NCBI GenBank assembly: GCA_034112085.1
Contig: JAWUWD010000113.1
Location: 1 to 13,568, forward strand
Direction of reading: 5' to 3'
Length of the DNA stretch: 13,568 nucleotides
Source: JAWUWD01 sp034112085
GTDB taxonomy: Bacteria > Bacteroidota > Bacteroidia > Cytophagales > Cyclobacteriaceae
Position 1 is the first letter of the stretch; every line of letters starts with the position of its first letter. The notes beneath the pieces are model-generated. The model worked only from the letters and a program-made list of their open reading frames with translations, searched no databases and had not been told where the DNA came from. A program made the position numbers and the translations under genes. This document shows positions 6,325 to 13,568 of this stretch, one piece after another.

Positions 6325-7536
6325 ATGCCTGAGGGTTTTTATCAACACATATTGCTTTTGAGTTTACTTTTTGGGTTTGTCTTTTTCTTTAAAAGCATTT
6401 ACCTGAAGTTCTGCGTTTTTGTTTTCTTCTACCCAATAGTCACCCTTTTCTGTGTGAAGTTTAACATCCCACTTTTCGGTATAATTACAGCAATTGGCTC
6501 AAAATTTTTTACTCAGAATATAGCAGATTATGCCTATGCTTGGAGTATTACGGGGTACCTGGTTTTTATATCTACCCTATGGTCTGTTAGAAATCAAAGA
6601 ATCGAATTTGACATACTAAAAATCAATGCTGAGACCCGATTGATTTTACTGATTTGTCATGCTGTATTCGCAATCGTAGCTTACCCTAGAGCATTTTACA
6701 TTGCTGATTATAGATTTAATTTACTTCCGGGCGGAGGATGGGCAAGTATTTATTCCTTGTTTTCCATTCTCATAATACTTTCCTCGAAGAAAAAATTTTC
6801 GCTCATAGAAATTATCCACCTAGCTATCACATTTTTCGTAATATTAGGAGGGGAAAGAGCCGACAGTATGCTAATCCTATTGTTTATGCTAATCTATCGA
6901 GGGGACGAAGTGAAAAAAGAAATTCGACTCAATATCAAATTTTTTTCGATAGCTACTTTGAGTGTTTCATTTTTTCTAATTGTTGGAGCCATGCGCAATA
7001 AGGCACTTGACTTTTTACTGAATAACTACGGCGACATTTTACCACTGGTAGGCACACTATTATTGACAAGCCTCTATAATCAGCAAACTGTATCAGATAC
7101 AGCACACGTTTATTTGAGTAGTGTTTGGGGCTACTTTAATGATCAAGGAAGTTACATGACTTTGCTAAACACACCATTTACCCTTTTTCCTATGACTCCT
7201 TTAGGTGGTGCAACTTCTCCGTATTATTATCAACAATGGATACACCCTTACATTCCTAATGCTGGAGGTGGTTTATTTTACTCTGAAGGTGCCTTAAATT
7301 TCGGATTATCTGGTGTTATATTTTACGCCTTTTTGCTAGGTTTTCTCATCAAGAAAACTTTAATTTCAAAAAAGCTATTTGGGCACTTAGCATTTGTCGC
7401 ATTATTCGTTCTTCAAATGAGAATTCAATGGTATGGTTTTTTATATATGATGAAACCATTCGTATTATTTTACCTGTTCACTTTGGTTTATGACTTGAGT
7501 AGACAAGGATATTTTAAAAAAAACGAGCTAAACTAG
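6325..7536 (+). CDS. Wzy-like O-antigen/polysaccharide polymerase, polytopic membrane protein
   Basis: This 403-residue, very hydrophobic protein has about ten predicted membrane spans, starting with HILLLSLLFGFVFFF near residues 8-22. It also has a long soluble loop at about 250-320 that contains NAGGGLFYSEG. This layout, the position in the locus and the low sequence conservation fit the Wzy polymerases, which join lipid-linked repeat units at the periplasmic face of the inner membrane. The loop between middle spans holds GGERADSM, similar to the conserved small-residue/Arg patches of Wzy and WaaL-type proteins. The ATG at 6325 follows an in-frame TAG at 6307-6309 closely, so little N-terminal extension is possible. 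The gap after the GT4 gene is 55 nt. A WaaL-like ligase cannot be fully excluded. Function is assigned from topology and context, not from a decisive motif. Confidence 0.8.
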   Translation: MPEGFYQHILLLSLLFGFVFFFKSIYLKFCVFVFFYPIVTLFCVKFNIPLFGIITAIGSKFFTQNIADYAYAWSITGYLVFISTLWSVRNQRIEFDILKINAETRLILLICHAVFAIVAYPRAFYIADYRFNLLPGGGWASIYSLFSILIILSSKKKFSLIEIIHLAITFFVILGGERADSMLILLFMLIYRGDEVKKEIRLNIKFFSIATLSVSFFLIVGAMRNKALDFLLNNYGDILPLVGTLLLTSLYNQQTVSDTAHVYLSSVWGYFNDQGSYMTLLNTPFTLFPMTPLGGATSPYYYQQWIHPYIPNAGGGLFYSEGALNFGLSGVIFYAFLLGFLIKKTLISKKLFGHLAFVALFVLQMRIQWYGFLYMMKPFVLFYLFTLVYDLSRQGYFKKNELN

Positions 7537-7741
7537 CTAAGATTAGATTATTCGAAAATGAAAAAAGTTTATAATCAATTTCACCCTAATGTGAAGACTC
7601 GGCCTTTAAACTCAAAAACACAGGTTAAATAGCGTTTTGATTCCAAAAAAATACCTTACTACTCTAAAGTTTGAATAATTCATTCATCACTGATTATTCA
7701 TTTAAAGTGAATATCAACACATTAAATAAGTAAAAGTCGAA
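7537..7741. other. 205-nt intergenic region upstream of the second GT4 gene
   Basis: The stretch has no open frame of useful length on either strand. It is strongly AT-rich and contains a perfect 8-bp inverted repeat (7672-7700) and a TAAAGTTTG element at 7665-7673. The latter resembles the Bacteroidota -7 box (TAnnTTTG) but has one extra spacer base and no well-placed TTG at -33. It is the largest gap in the plus-strand gene series, so a second promoter here is reasonable but not shown. No convincing rho-independent terminator follows the Wzy-like gene. Confidence 0.4.
7672..7700. repeat. Perfect 8-bp inverted repeat with 13-nt spacer
   Basis: TGAATAAT at 7672-7679 is matched by its reverse complement ATTATTCA at 7693-7700. 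The right arm overlaps a near-palindrome around 7696-7712 (ATTCAtTTAAAgTGAAT, mismatched only at the lower-case bases). Lying 42-70 nt before the next start codon, it could be a regulator site or a weak hairpin in the leader RNA. AT-only arms of this length also arise by chance in such DNA. Confidence 0.35.
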
Positions 7742-8839
7742 ATGAAAAAAGCCCTTATCGCGGACTGGTATTATGTGAATGGTGGAGCTGAAAAAGTTCT
7801 TCATTCAATCAATACAATTTGGAACGATTTTGACCATTACGCCTTAATAGATTTCTTACCAGAGAAAGATCGTCCCTATGTCTTCCCTGGTCATTCAAGC
7901 AAGGTTACTACAAGTTTTATCCAACAATTACCAACGGCAAAATCCAATCATCGAAAGTTTTTAGCCCTCTTCCCCTCCGCCATAGAGTCTTTTGATTTAA
8001 CTAACTATGATCTCATTATTTCCTCCTCGGCATCTATTGCCAAAGGCGTGTTAAGTCATTCTAATCAAGTACACATTTCTTATATACATTCCCCTATGAG
8101 GTATGCATGGGACTTGTATTTTTCCTATTTAAAGGAAGCTAACTTAAGAGGAGTTAAGGCTTGGTATGCTAAAAGGGTCTTGCATAAAATGAGATTATGG
8201 GACATTCTCAGTACGAACCGTGTGGACCATCTTGTCGCTAACTCAAATTACATAGCCAAGAGAATTGAAAAGATTTATAGAAGGGAAGCAACAGTGATAT
8301 ATCCTCCAGTTGACATCAATCAATTTCAACTTGAAACAAGTAAAGAAGATTATTTTCTTACAGCTTCTAGAATGGTCTCTTATAAAAAAATGGACTTAAT
8401 CGTAGAAGCGTTCAGTTACATGCCGGACAAAAAATTAGTTGTCATCGGAGATGGCCCTGAGATGAAAAAAATTCGTTCTAAAGCATCAAAAAACATCGAA
8501 ATATTGGGACACGTTTCTTATTCGAGTCTCATTGCGTATATGCAAGGAGCAAAGGCAGTTGTTTATGCCGCGGAAGAAGACTTTGGTATTGCTCCTGTCG
8601 AAGCGCAAGCCTGCGGCACACCGGTAGTTGCTTTTGGAAAAGGGGGATCCCTTGAAACAGTCACCAAAAACGTAAGCGGCCTTTTCTTTTATGAGCAATC
8701 AGTTGCTTCAATTACTAATGCCATTAAAGAGTTTGAAAAAATTGACTTTGATTATGAAAAAGTAAGAACCAACGCAGAAAAATTCAGCAAAGAAATTTTT
8801 GAACACAAGTTCAAGGAATTTGTAAATTCTAAAATCTAA
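7742..8839 (+). CDS. Family 4 glycosyltransferase, similar to O-antigen mannosyltransferases
   Basis: This 365-residue GT-B enzyme begins MKKALIADWYYVNGGAEKVL, with the glycine loop at residues 14-19. The block SYIHSPMRYAWDLYF (113-127) is characteristic of GT4 mannosyltransferases of the WbaZ/WbdC type in O-antigen loci. LVANSNYIAKRI (164-175) and IYPPVDINQF (186-195) mark the domain linker, FLTASRMVSYKKMDLIVEAF (205-224) opens the donor domain, and the EX7E pair is E279 and E287 in EDFGIAPVE. It would add a sugar, plausibly mannose or a related hexose, from a nucleotide donor to the lipid-linked chain in the cytoplasm. The ATG at 7742 is the first of a continuous frame with no competing upstream start. 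It is followed after 14 nt by the WcaJ-like gene, so the two are cotranscribed. The donor assignment is a family-level inference. Confidence 0.92.
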   Translation: MKKALIADWYYVNGGAEKVLHSINTIWNDFDHYALIDFLPEKDRPYVFPGHSSKVTTSFIQQLPTAKSNHRKFLALFPSAIESFDLTNYDLIISSSASIAKGVLSHSNQVHISYIHSPMRYAWDLYFSYLKEANLRGVKAWYAKRVLHKMRLWDILSTNRVDHLVANSNYIAKRIEKIYRREATVIYPPVDINQFQLETSKEDYFLTASRMVSYKKMDLIVEAFSYMPDKKLVVIGDGPEMKKIRSKASKNIEILGHVSYSSLIAYMQGAKAVVYAAEEDFGIAPVEAQACGTPVVAFGKGGSLETVTKNVSGLFFYEQSVASITNAIKEFEKIDFDYEKVRTNAEKFSKEIFEHKFKEFVNSKI

Positions 8840-8853
8840 ATCATCCTTACTTC

Positions 8854-10248
8854 ATGGGTAAAATAAAAAACGCTCATCTGCTTATCTTCTCAGCAATAAT
8901 AGACCCCCTATTATTAATATTAGCGCTTCTCTCGTCAAGAGAAATAGTTTTTACCTCAGTTATCCCTGACCTAAATTATTTAGTCTACCCTTTTGTCGGC
9001 TTGAGTCTTATTTGGCTCTTTATTTGTCTAGTTTTTGACCTGTATGACAATTCGAAAAATATTTATACGCATACCGTAATTTCAAAAAATACATTTGGCT
9101 TAATGCTATTTTTCCTTGCCAGCGCTGGATTCATATTCTTAATTACCGACTACAAGTTTTCTAGGTCCTTTCTTATCTACTCACTCCTGATTCATGGGGT
9201 ACTTATTTTGATATGGAGAGCTACGCTATTTTATATTGAAAAGTCAATTAGAAAATCGGGGAAATATGCAGGTCTGGTGGTGGTGGTTGGCTACAATGAA
9301 AACATTAAAATAATGGTTAACGCTGTTTATAACAACCCATTATTTGGACACAAACTCAAAGCAATATTTACTAACCGACTGATTGAGCATGAAGTCGACA
9401 AAACGTATTTCAAAGGAGGATTGGCTGACATAAAAGATTACTTAAACAACAACAAAATAGATCAACTTCTTATATCCCTTTCCGCTAAACACAATGATTT
9501 GACTAATGATTTATTAAAAATTGCAGATAATAACCTTATCCGAGTTCACATTATCCCAGAATTTTCTAACTATTTGTCCCAGCGTTTTGCCATCGATTAT
9601 TATGGGATTAATCCTGTTTTAAAATTGAGAGATGAACCATTAAAAACATTAAGAAACAGATTGATCAAGCGAGCGATGGACGTGGTTCTTTCGGTTCTTA
9701 CTATTTGTTTTAGTTTTTCATGGCTTTTTCCAATCATCATCCTGGCAGTAAAATTGTCAAGTAAAGGCCCTGTCTTTTTTATACAAAAAAGAACAGGTAG
9801 AGATGCCAAACAATTTGATTGCTATAAATTTCGTAGTATGCGCGTAAATAGTGATTCTGATCTAAAACAGGCTTCAAAGGTTGATGATAGAGTGACACGT
9901 GTTGGTGCATTCTTAAGGAAAACAAGCCTAGACGAAACTCCACAGATATTTAACATTTTACAAAATCATATGTCCTTAGTTGGGCCAAGACCTCATATGC
10001 TCAGACACACTGAAGAATATAAAGTGTTAGTTGACAAATTTATGGTGAGACACTTTGCCAAACCTGGCTTAACGGGTTGGGCTCAGATTAATGGTTTCAG
10101 AGGGGAAACAAAAGAAATAATTGACATGGAAAATCGTGCTGAAGCGGACATATGGTATATCGAGAATTGGAGCTTCTTTTTAGATTTAAAAATAATTTCA
10201 GCAACGATTAATTTATTGCTTTTTAAGAAAGACGAAAACGCCTATTAA
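8854..10248 (+). CDS. Polyprenyl-phosphate hexose-1-phosphate transferase (WcaJ-like), initiating enzyme
   Basis: This 464-residue membrane enzyme moves a sugar-1-phosphate from a nucleotide sugar to undecaprenyl phosphate, the first step of repeat-unit assembly. Four N-terminal membrane spans lie at about residues 7-27, 43-63, 80-98 and 107-128. A Rossmann-like central region follows (VVVVGYNEN at 142-150, then QLLISLS). The bacterial sugar-transferase domain starts with RAMDVVLSVLTICFSFSWLF (273-292, the membrane helix), then FIQKRTGRDAKQFDCYKFRS (309-328), the catalytic Asp-Glu of SLDETPQ (D360, E361), MSLVGPRPHM (373-382) and KPGLTGWAQINGFRGET (403-419). All key residues are present and the length is usual for WcaJ/CpsE-type proteins. 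Whether the sugar is glucose, galactose or another cannot be told. The gene closes the plus-strand series and converges on the Wzz/export genes. Confidence 0.95.
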   Translation: MGKIKNAHLLIFSAIIDPLLLILALLSSREIVFTSVIPDLNYLVYPFVGLSLIWLFICLVFDLYDNSKNIYTHTVISKNTFGLMLFFLASAGFIFLITDYKFSRSFLIYSLLIHGVLILIWRATLFYIEKSIRKSGKYAGLVVVVGYNENIKIMVNAVYNNPLFGHKLKAIFTNRLIEHEVDKTYFKGGLADIKDYLNNNKIDQLLISLSAKHNDLTNDLLKIADNNLIRVHIIPEFSNYLSQRFAIDYYGINPVLKLRDEPLKTLRNRLIKRAMDVVLSVLTICFSFSWLFPIIILAVKLSSKGPVFFIQKRTGRDAKQFDCYKFRSMRVNSDSDLKQASKVDDRVTRVGAFLRKTSLDETPQIFNILQNHMSLVGPRPHMLRHTEEYKVLVDKFMVRHFAKPGLTGWAQINGFRGETKEIIDMENRAEADIWYIENWSFFLDLKIISATINLLLFKKDENAY

Positions 10249-10254
10249 CGCTAA

Positions 10255-10386
10255 GGTCCTATTCAAACTATTAGTGTGGTTAATGGAGCGTATATAACAA
10301 TATTGTATGACGATGGTTATTTTTTATTGAACTTGGATATCAAATGGGAAATTGATGAGAATTTCATTTCGATAGAGCCCAAATAG
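10255..10386 (+). other. Short unidentified open frame in the convergent intergenic region
   Basis: Between the two converging operons (10249-10438) a plus-strand frame of 43 codons ends at TAG 10384-10386. It has no ATG; the first candidate start is GTG at 10276. The translation is remarkably protein-like for a gap: VVNGAYITILYDDGYFLLNL followed by K-W-E-I-D-E-N-F-I-S-I-E-P-K. It may be the tail of a lost gene or a chance frame. I do not recognise it. No strong hairpin terminator is visible between the convergent operons. Confidence 0.25.
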
Positions 10387-10438
10387 TTGGATTCGTTTAT
10401 AATCTACCCAACACCTTGATTATGCCAAAATCGGTTTC

Positions 10439-11518
10439 TTAATTACTAATGATCTTTTTAATCGTGGGTTGAAAAATTAAAAATACCGACGTAAGGATAA
10501 AACCTATAAAAGTCATGGCAAAAACAATTAAAATGCTGGGAGAAGACGGGTACAACGGAACTATCACAGGCTGCAACACAGTAAACACAGGCGTTTCTTG
10601 CTTCAACTCTATTCCCTTTTGTTCGTACTGCTTTGCAAGACTTTGATAGAGACCGTAGGCTAAGCTATATTCATCTTGAATATTGTTTCGGTCAATATTT
10701 CCAATGGCCGAATATATGTTTTTATTACCATCTCTATATTCAGCAGCCTTTCTTTGCCAGTAGGAATATTTTTGTTTTGCTTCTTTATATCGCGAATTAA
10801 TAAAATCCAGATCACTTCTAAGCTTTTGAATTTTATAGTTGGTAGATATTTCCGTGATCTTATCCTTGATGATTAGTGCTATGTCTGCAGAAGCTTGCCT
10901 GTCAGGCATAATTACTGAGATAGTAATCAACCCATTGGTTTTATTCGTGTTAATTGAAAGGCGTTTCTTAAAGGCATTCAAAGCACTTGACTGATTAGGA
11001 GTAAGATCAATTTTAGGATTATTCGAAGGAGGTAAACTTACTATTCCCTTCTCTTCTTGATCCTTAAAAATAGCGAGTATCAATCCGGGTAGACCGAGGG
11101 TGTACCTCCTAATATAATCGAGTGGATGGATGAACGGATATTCCAAAAAATAGGACTCAATCGATCTTCTATTTTTAGCTTCGATTTCAAAAGAAACAGA
11201 ATCTTGGTAGACCTCTATCAAAAAGGGGAGACTACTAAGCACATCTGGATATAAAGTCGAAGGTAATCCACTAGGGCTTTTATTATTTGGTAAGGCTATT
11301 CCTGCAAGACTTGACAAACTGCCTAGCCCTGAAAAACCACCAAAATCGTTATCATCTATTTCTGATAATAATGTAAGTGTTGCTTCATACTCCTTGGGCG
11401 TAGTAAAATAAAGAATAAGCCCAATGAAAAAGGAAACTGCTGATACTTTAAGAATCAAGCTTTTTCTCCTCCATAAAAAATTCAATATTTCTATCAAGTT
11501 AAACTCTTCCATTACCAT
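10439..11518 (-). CDS. Wzz-family chain-length determinant (polysaccharide co-polymerase)
   Basis: This 359-residue inner-membrane protein has the Wzz plan. A cytoplasmic start with FNLIEILNFLWRRKSLIL leads into the first membrane span at about residues 21-39 (ending Y-F-T-T-P-K-E-Y-E-A). A large periplasmic domain follows with predicted coiled coils at about 218-262 and 284-306. Then comes the proline motif VIVPLYPSSPS (318-328) before the second span at about 328-349. It controls the length of chains made by the Wzy-like polymerase. The Gly/Ser-rich segment FGGFSGLGSLSSLAGIALP (59-77) is typical of Bacteroidota members. There is no C-terminal tyrosine kinase domain. The start is the ATG at 11518, or 11512 two codons later. 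The stop of the export gene lies 32 nt upstream, so the two form one operon transcribed from beyond the right edge. Confidence 0.93.
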   Translation of the reverse strand: MVMEEFNLIEILNFLWRRKSLILKVSAVSFFIGLILYFTTPKEYEATLTLLSEIDDNDFGGFSGLGSLSSLAGIALPNNKSPSGLPSTLYPDVLSSLPFLIEVYQDSVSFEIEAKNRRSIESYFLEYPFIHPLDYIRRYTLGLPGLILAIFKDQEEKGIVSLPPSNNPKIDLTPNQSSALNAFKKRLSINTNKTNGLITISVIMPDRQASADIALIIKDKITEISTNYKIQKLRSDLDFINSRYKEAKQKYSYWQRKAAEYRDGNKNIYSAIGNIDRNNIQDEYSLAYGLYQSLAKQYEQKGIELKQETPVFTVLQPVIVPLYPSSPSILIVFAMTFIGFILTSVFLIFQPTIKKIISN

Positions 11519-11550
11519 AGAATTTTATTGAAAAACATTTATTCTCACCG

Positions 11551-13568
11551 CTAATTTCGTAATAACAGTATAATTAATGGAACCGTAGCTGTAGCTGTTG
11601 TCAAAACATCTCTAGTAAGCTGATTCCAATTGATTGGAGTCCCGTTTTTTATCTTTTTATCTTTCTGTATTTTATTCAAAGCATAAATTACTCCTCCTGG
11701 CCTTACCTTTGGATAATGCTTAACAAATAAGGTCCTTGAGGTTCTGGAAACCTCTCGATTAGCCTGCAAAACGTAAGTTCTTTTTCTTGATGCTGAGTCA
11801 GCGAATCCATTCGCATATTTATTGATATAAAATTTAGCGGATTTATTTGGTATCCATGGTGCGTTGATATTTGAACTGCTGTCTACGGGGTAATCAATTG
11901 CTCCTTTAATAGAAACAAAATATTCTATCTTAGGCACTGAAATTACATCTCCTCCTTTGAGAATATAGTTATAAGTAGATTCTTTAAGCTTAAGCGCATT
12001 GTCAAGCTTCAGTACAATATTTCCTAGACCATTAGCTTCTCTGTAAAATACTGCGGCACCTTCTTGCGCAACACTTGTTAAACCTCCTGCTCTCTCAATT
12101 AAATCAGATATTTTTTCATCTTCTTTGTTTAGCGCATATTGACCTGGATACTTCACCTCGCCAGATAACGTTACTACATCATTGGTAATCAAATTGGGCC
12201 TTTTCCTTACAAATACCCGATCAAATGGCTCTAATCTGATTTGAGAAACTTCATTATTTATAATATTATTATTTTCAACACCAACGTTCACAAAAATTGA
12301 AGCAGCTTCAGCCTTCCCCGAAAACCTATCTAATCTAGATATTTCAATTCTTGAATCAGCATAATACTGAAGTCCGCCCGATAAAACAATCGCATCATAA
12401 AGGGTCATACTCGGAGAGTAAATTAATGCTTGAGGATCCCTTACTAACCCAAAAACCTCTAACTGATAGCTGTCTTCAAATTCATCCAGCGCAAAGATTC
12501 TGATTAGATCCTTATTGACTAACTTAAATTCATCTTTACCAACGAAAGTTGAATCATTCAAAGATATTTTGATGTACTCTTTTTTTAGACCGTTAGTTCT
12601 CACAATATATGCTAAGTGAGTGTAGGCATTTTGCTTAAGCCCATTTGCCCTTTTTATAAGATCTGAAACCGATTCGCCTTTAATAAACTCATACCTACTT
12701 GGAATATTGACAGAACCTGTAATATCAATGTAACTTGTAATATTCTGATCGATCTTCTCTATTTCAATGGCGTCTCCATCGTACAGTTTTAAGTCCAAAG
12801 CATTAGTTATAATACTATCCAAGTCCACGTCCATAAAAACGAGGTATTGATTGTCTATGTACCTTTTAATCTGGACATTTTTCAAAAAAGCATCAGAAGT
12901 ATAGCCTCCGGCAAGTTCTAATATTTTATTGATCCCCTCCCCTGCCAATAACTCATATTTCCCTGGTCGTTTCAATTCTCCTCGTATGTCGACTATATTT
13001 TTTGAGACAGGAACATAGATAATATCGCCATTCTCCAAGTAAAAATCTTGTTGATTTATAGGAGACATCAGGTAATCATAAATATCCAGCGTGTGTATTT
13101 TTTTTCCATCTCGGAGCACAACGATATCTCTTAATGTCCCTGATTTGGAAGGACCTCCGCAGACGGTTAAAGAATTAAAAAGGCTATTGACCGCTGGTAT
13201 TTTATAAGTACCTGGCCTTTCGACTTCACCCACAATACTAACATCTATTTCTCGTGAATAACTTAATGTAATCTCATAAGAAGAACTTCGAGTATCATAT
13301 ACATCACCAAATCGAGATAAAAGAAGTGATTTCGCATGCTCAAACGTGACACCTCTCAGATAGATTCTATCAATATCAGGATCCGAGATACCACCCCATT
13401 TCTGAATCGTATAACTACCGTTAAAATCTGAAACTCCCCAAATGTTTACGGATATAACATCCCCTACTCCAAGGGTATAATTTTCAGGCGCTGTTCTATC
13501 AACCGTTTTTTCAAAAAAATTAATATTTCCATTTTTAAAGATTGACTTACCAAAGGTATTGTCAGTAG
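11551..13568 (-). CDS. Multi-SLBB polysaccharide export protein (Wza-like), 5' end outside window
   Basis: The minus-strand frame is open to the right edge (671 codons visible), so the start is outside; the GTG at 13233 is internal. Near the edge the frame reads NYTLGVGDVISVNIWG, the core of the polysaccharide export (Poly_export) domain. It is followed by about six SLBB-type beta-grasp repeats that each open with a G-x-V/L-x-x-P-G-x-Y-like pattern: VGEVERPGTY, RGELKRPGKY, TGSVNIPSRY, FGLVRDPQAL, SGEVKYPGQY, KGAIDYPV. Such repeats build the periplasmic ring stack of the outer-membrane export channel. The C-terminus ends in a hydrophobic helix, ATATVPLIILLL, which probably spans the outer membrane as in Wza. 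The full protein is likely over 750 residues, longer than enterobacterial Wza but usual for Bacteroidota. It lies directly upstream of the Wzz gene, its functional partner. Confidence 0.93.
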   Translation of the reverse strand, partial: TDNTFGKSIFKNGNINFFEKTVDRTAPENYTLGVGDVISVNIWGVSDFNGSYTIQKWGGISDPDIDRIYLRGVTFEHAKSLLLSRFGDVYDTRSSSYEITLSYSREIDVSIVGEVERPGTYKIPAVNSLFNSLTVCGGPSKSGTLRDIVVLRDGKKIHTLDIYDYLMSPINQQDFYLENGDIIYVPVSKNIVDIRGELKRPGKYELLAGEGINKILELAGGYTSDAFLKNVQIKRYIDNQYLVFMDVDLDSIITNALDLKLYDGDAIEIEKIDQNITSYIDITGSVNIPSRYEFIKGESVSDLIKRANGLKQNAYTHLAYIVRTNGLKKEYIKISLNDSTFVGKDEFKLVNKDLIRIFALDEFEDSYQLEVFGLVRDPQALIYSPSMTLYDAIVLSGGLQYYADSRIEISRLDRFSGKAEAASIFVNVGVENNNIINNEVSQIRLEPFDRVFVRKRPNLITNDVVTLSGEVKYPGQYALNKEDEKISDLIERAGGLTSVAQEGAAVFYREANGLGNIVLKLDNALKLKESTYNYILKGGDVISVPKIEYFVSIKGAIDYPVDSSSNINAPWIPNKSAKFYINKYANGFADSASRKRTYVLQANREVSRTSRTLFVKHYPKVRPGGVIYALNKIQKDKKIKNGTPINWNQLTRDVLTTATATVPLIILLLRN

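Noticed and set aside
7637..7673. A Bacteroidota sigma promoter (TTG at 7637, TAAAGTTTG at 7665)
   Set aside because: The spacing between the elements is about 25 nt instead of about 19 and the -7 box has an extra base; AT-rich DNA gives such matches by chance.
10249..10438. A bidirectional rho-independent terminator between the converging operons
   Set aside because: I looked for a GC-rich stem followed by a T-run on either strand and found none that was convincing.
13231..13233. GTG as the start of the export protein
   Set aside because: In-frame codons continue to the right edge and encode the Poly_export domain; the GTG lies inside the first SLBB repeat.

Overview
The window is AT-rich and densely packed with surface-polysaccharide genes. 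It is most likely one flank of an O-antigen or exopolysaccharide locus of a member of the Bacteroidota. A Cytophagia-like marine or environmental relative would fit, but the species cannot be read from the sequence. The evidence is a Wzz-type chain-length protein with a long glycine/serine-rich insert, a very long Wza-like export protein with many SLBB repeats, weak or absent Shine-Dalgarno sequences, and a WbqC-family gene beside a VioA/WecE/FdtB-type sugar aminotransferase.

Layout, left to right. (1) 1-1666 (+): the 3' part of a PLP-dependent nucleotide-sugar aminotransferase, overlapping by 4 nt a complete WbqC-family gene. (2) 1641-4743: a damaged region. It opens with a 74-codon N-terminal stub of a second aminotransferase (+). 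Antisense to that stub lies a former four-gene minus-strand operon, transcribed right to left: a truncated ATP-grasp-like gene, a phytanoyl-CoA-dioxygenase-like (PhyH) gene, a family 2 glycosyltransferase and a TauD/TfdA-type dioxygenase. Only the glycosyltransferase still looks intact. Both dioxygenases carry stop codons and frame damage at or beside their iron-binding HxD motifs, and the ATP-grasp gene lacks its N-terminal half. The TauD/TfdA remnant and the aminotransferase stub meet head-on at about position 1862. (3) 4744-5090: no intact gene, with a possible decayed plus-strand frame. (4) 5091-10248 (+): a GT4 glycosyltransferase, a polytopic Wzy-like polymerase, a second GT4 enzyme resembling O-antigen mannosyltransferases, and a WcaJ-like polyprenyl-phosphate sugar-1-phosphate transferase that would start the repeat unit. 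(5) 10439-13568 (-): a Wzz-like chain-length regulator and, upstream of it in the same direction, a multi-SLBB polysaccharide export protein that runs off the right edge.

Together the intact genes suggest a Wzx/Wzy-type pathway. The WcaJ-like enzyme loads the first sugar on undecaprenyl phosphate, the glycosyltransferases extend it with sugars that include an amino-dideoxy sugar made with the left-edge aminotransferase, Wzy polymerises, Wzz sets the length and the SLBB protein exports. No Wzx flippase is in view; it probably lies outside the window. I saw no tRNA, rRNA, CRISPR array or recognisable insertion sequence. The main surprise is the decaying minus-strand cassette with two Fe(II)/2-oxoglutarate oxygenase pseudogenes and an ATP-grasp fragment around a surviving glycosyltransferase. 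It looks like a lost tailoring module of the polysaccharide.
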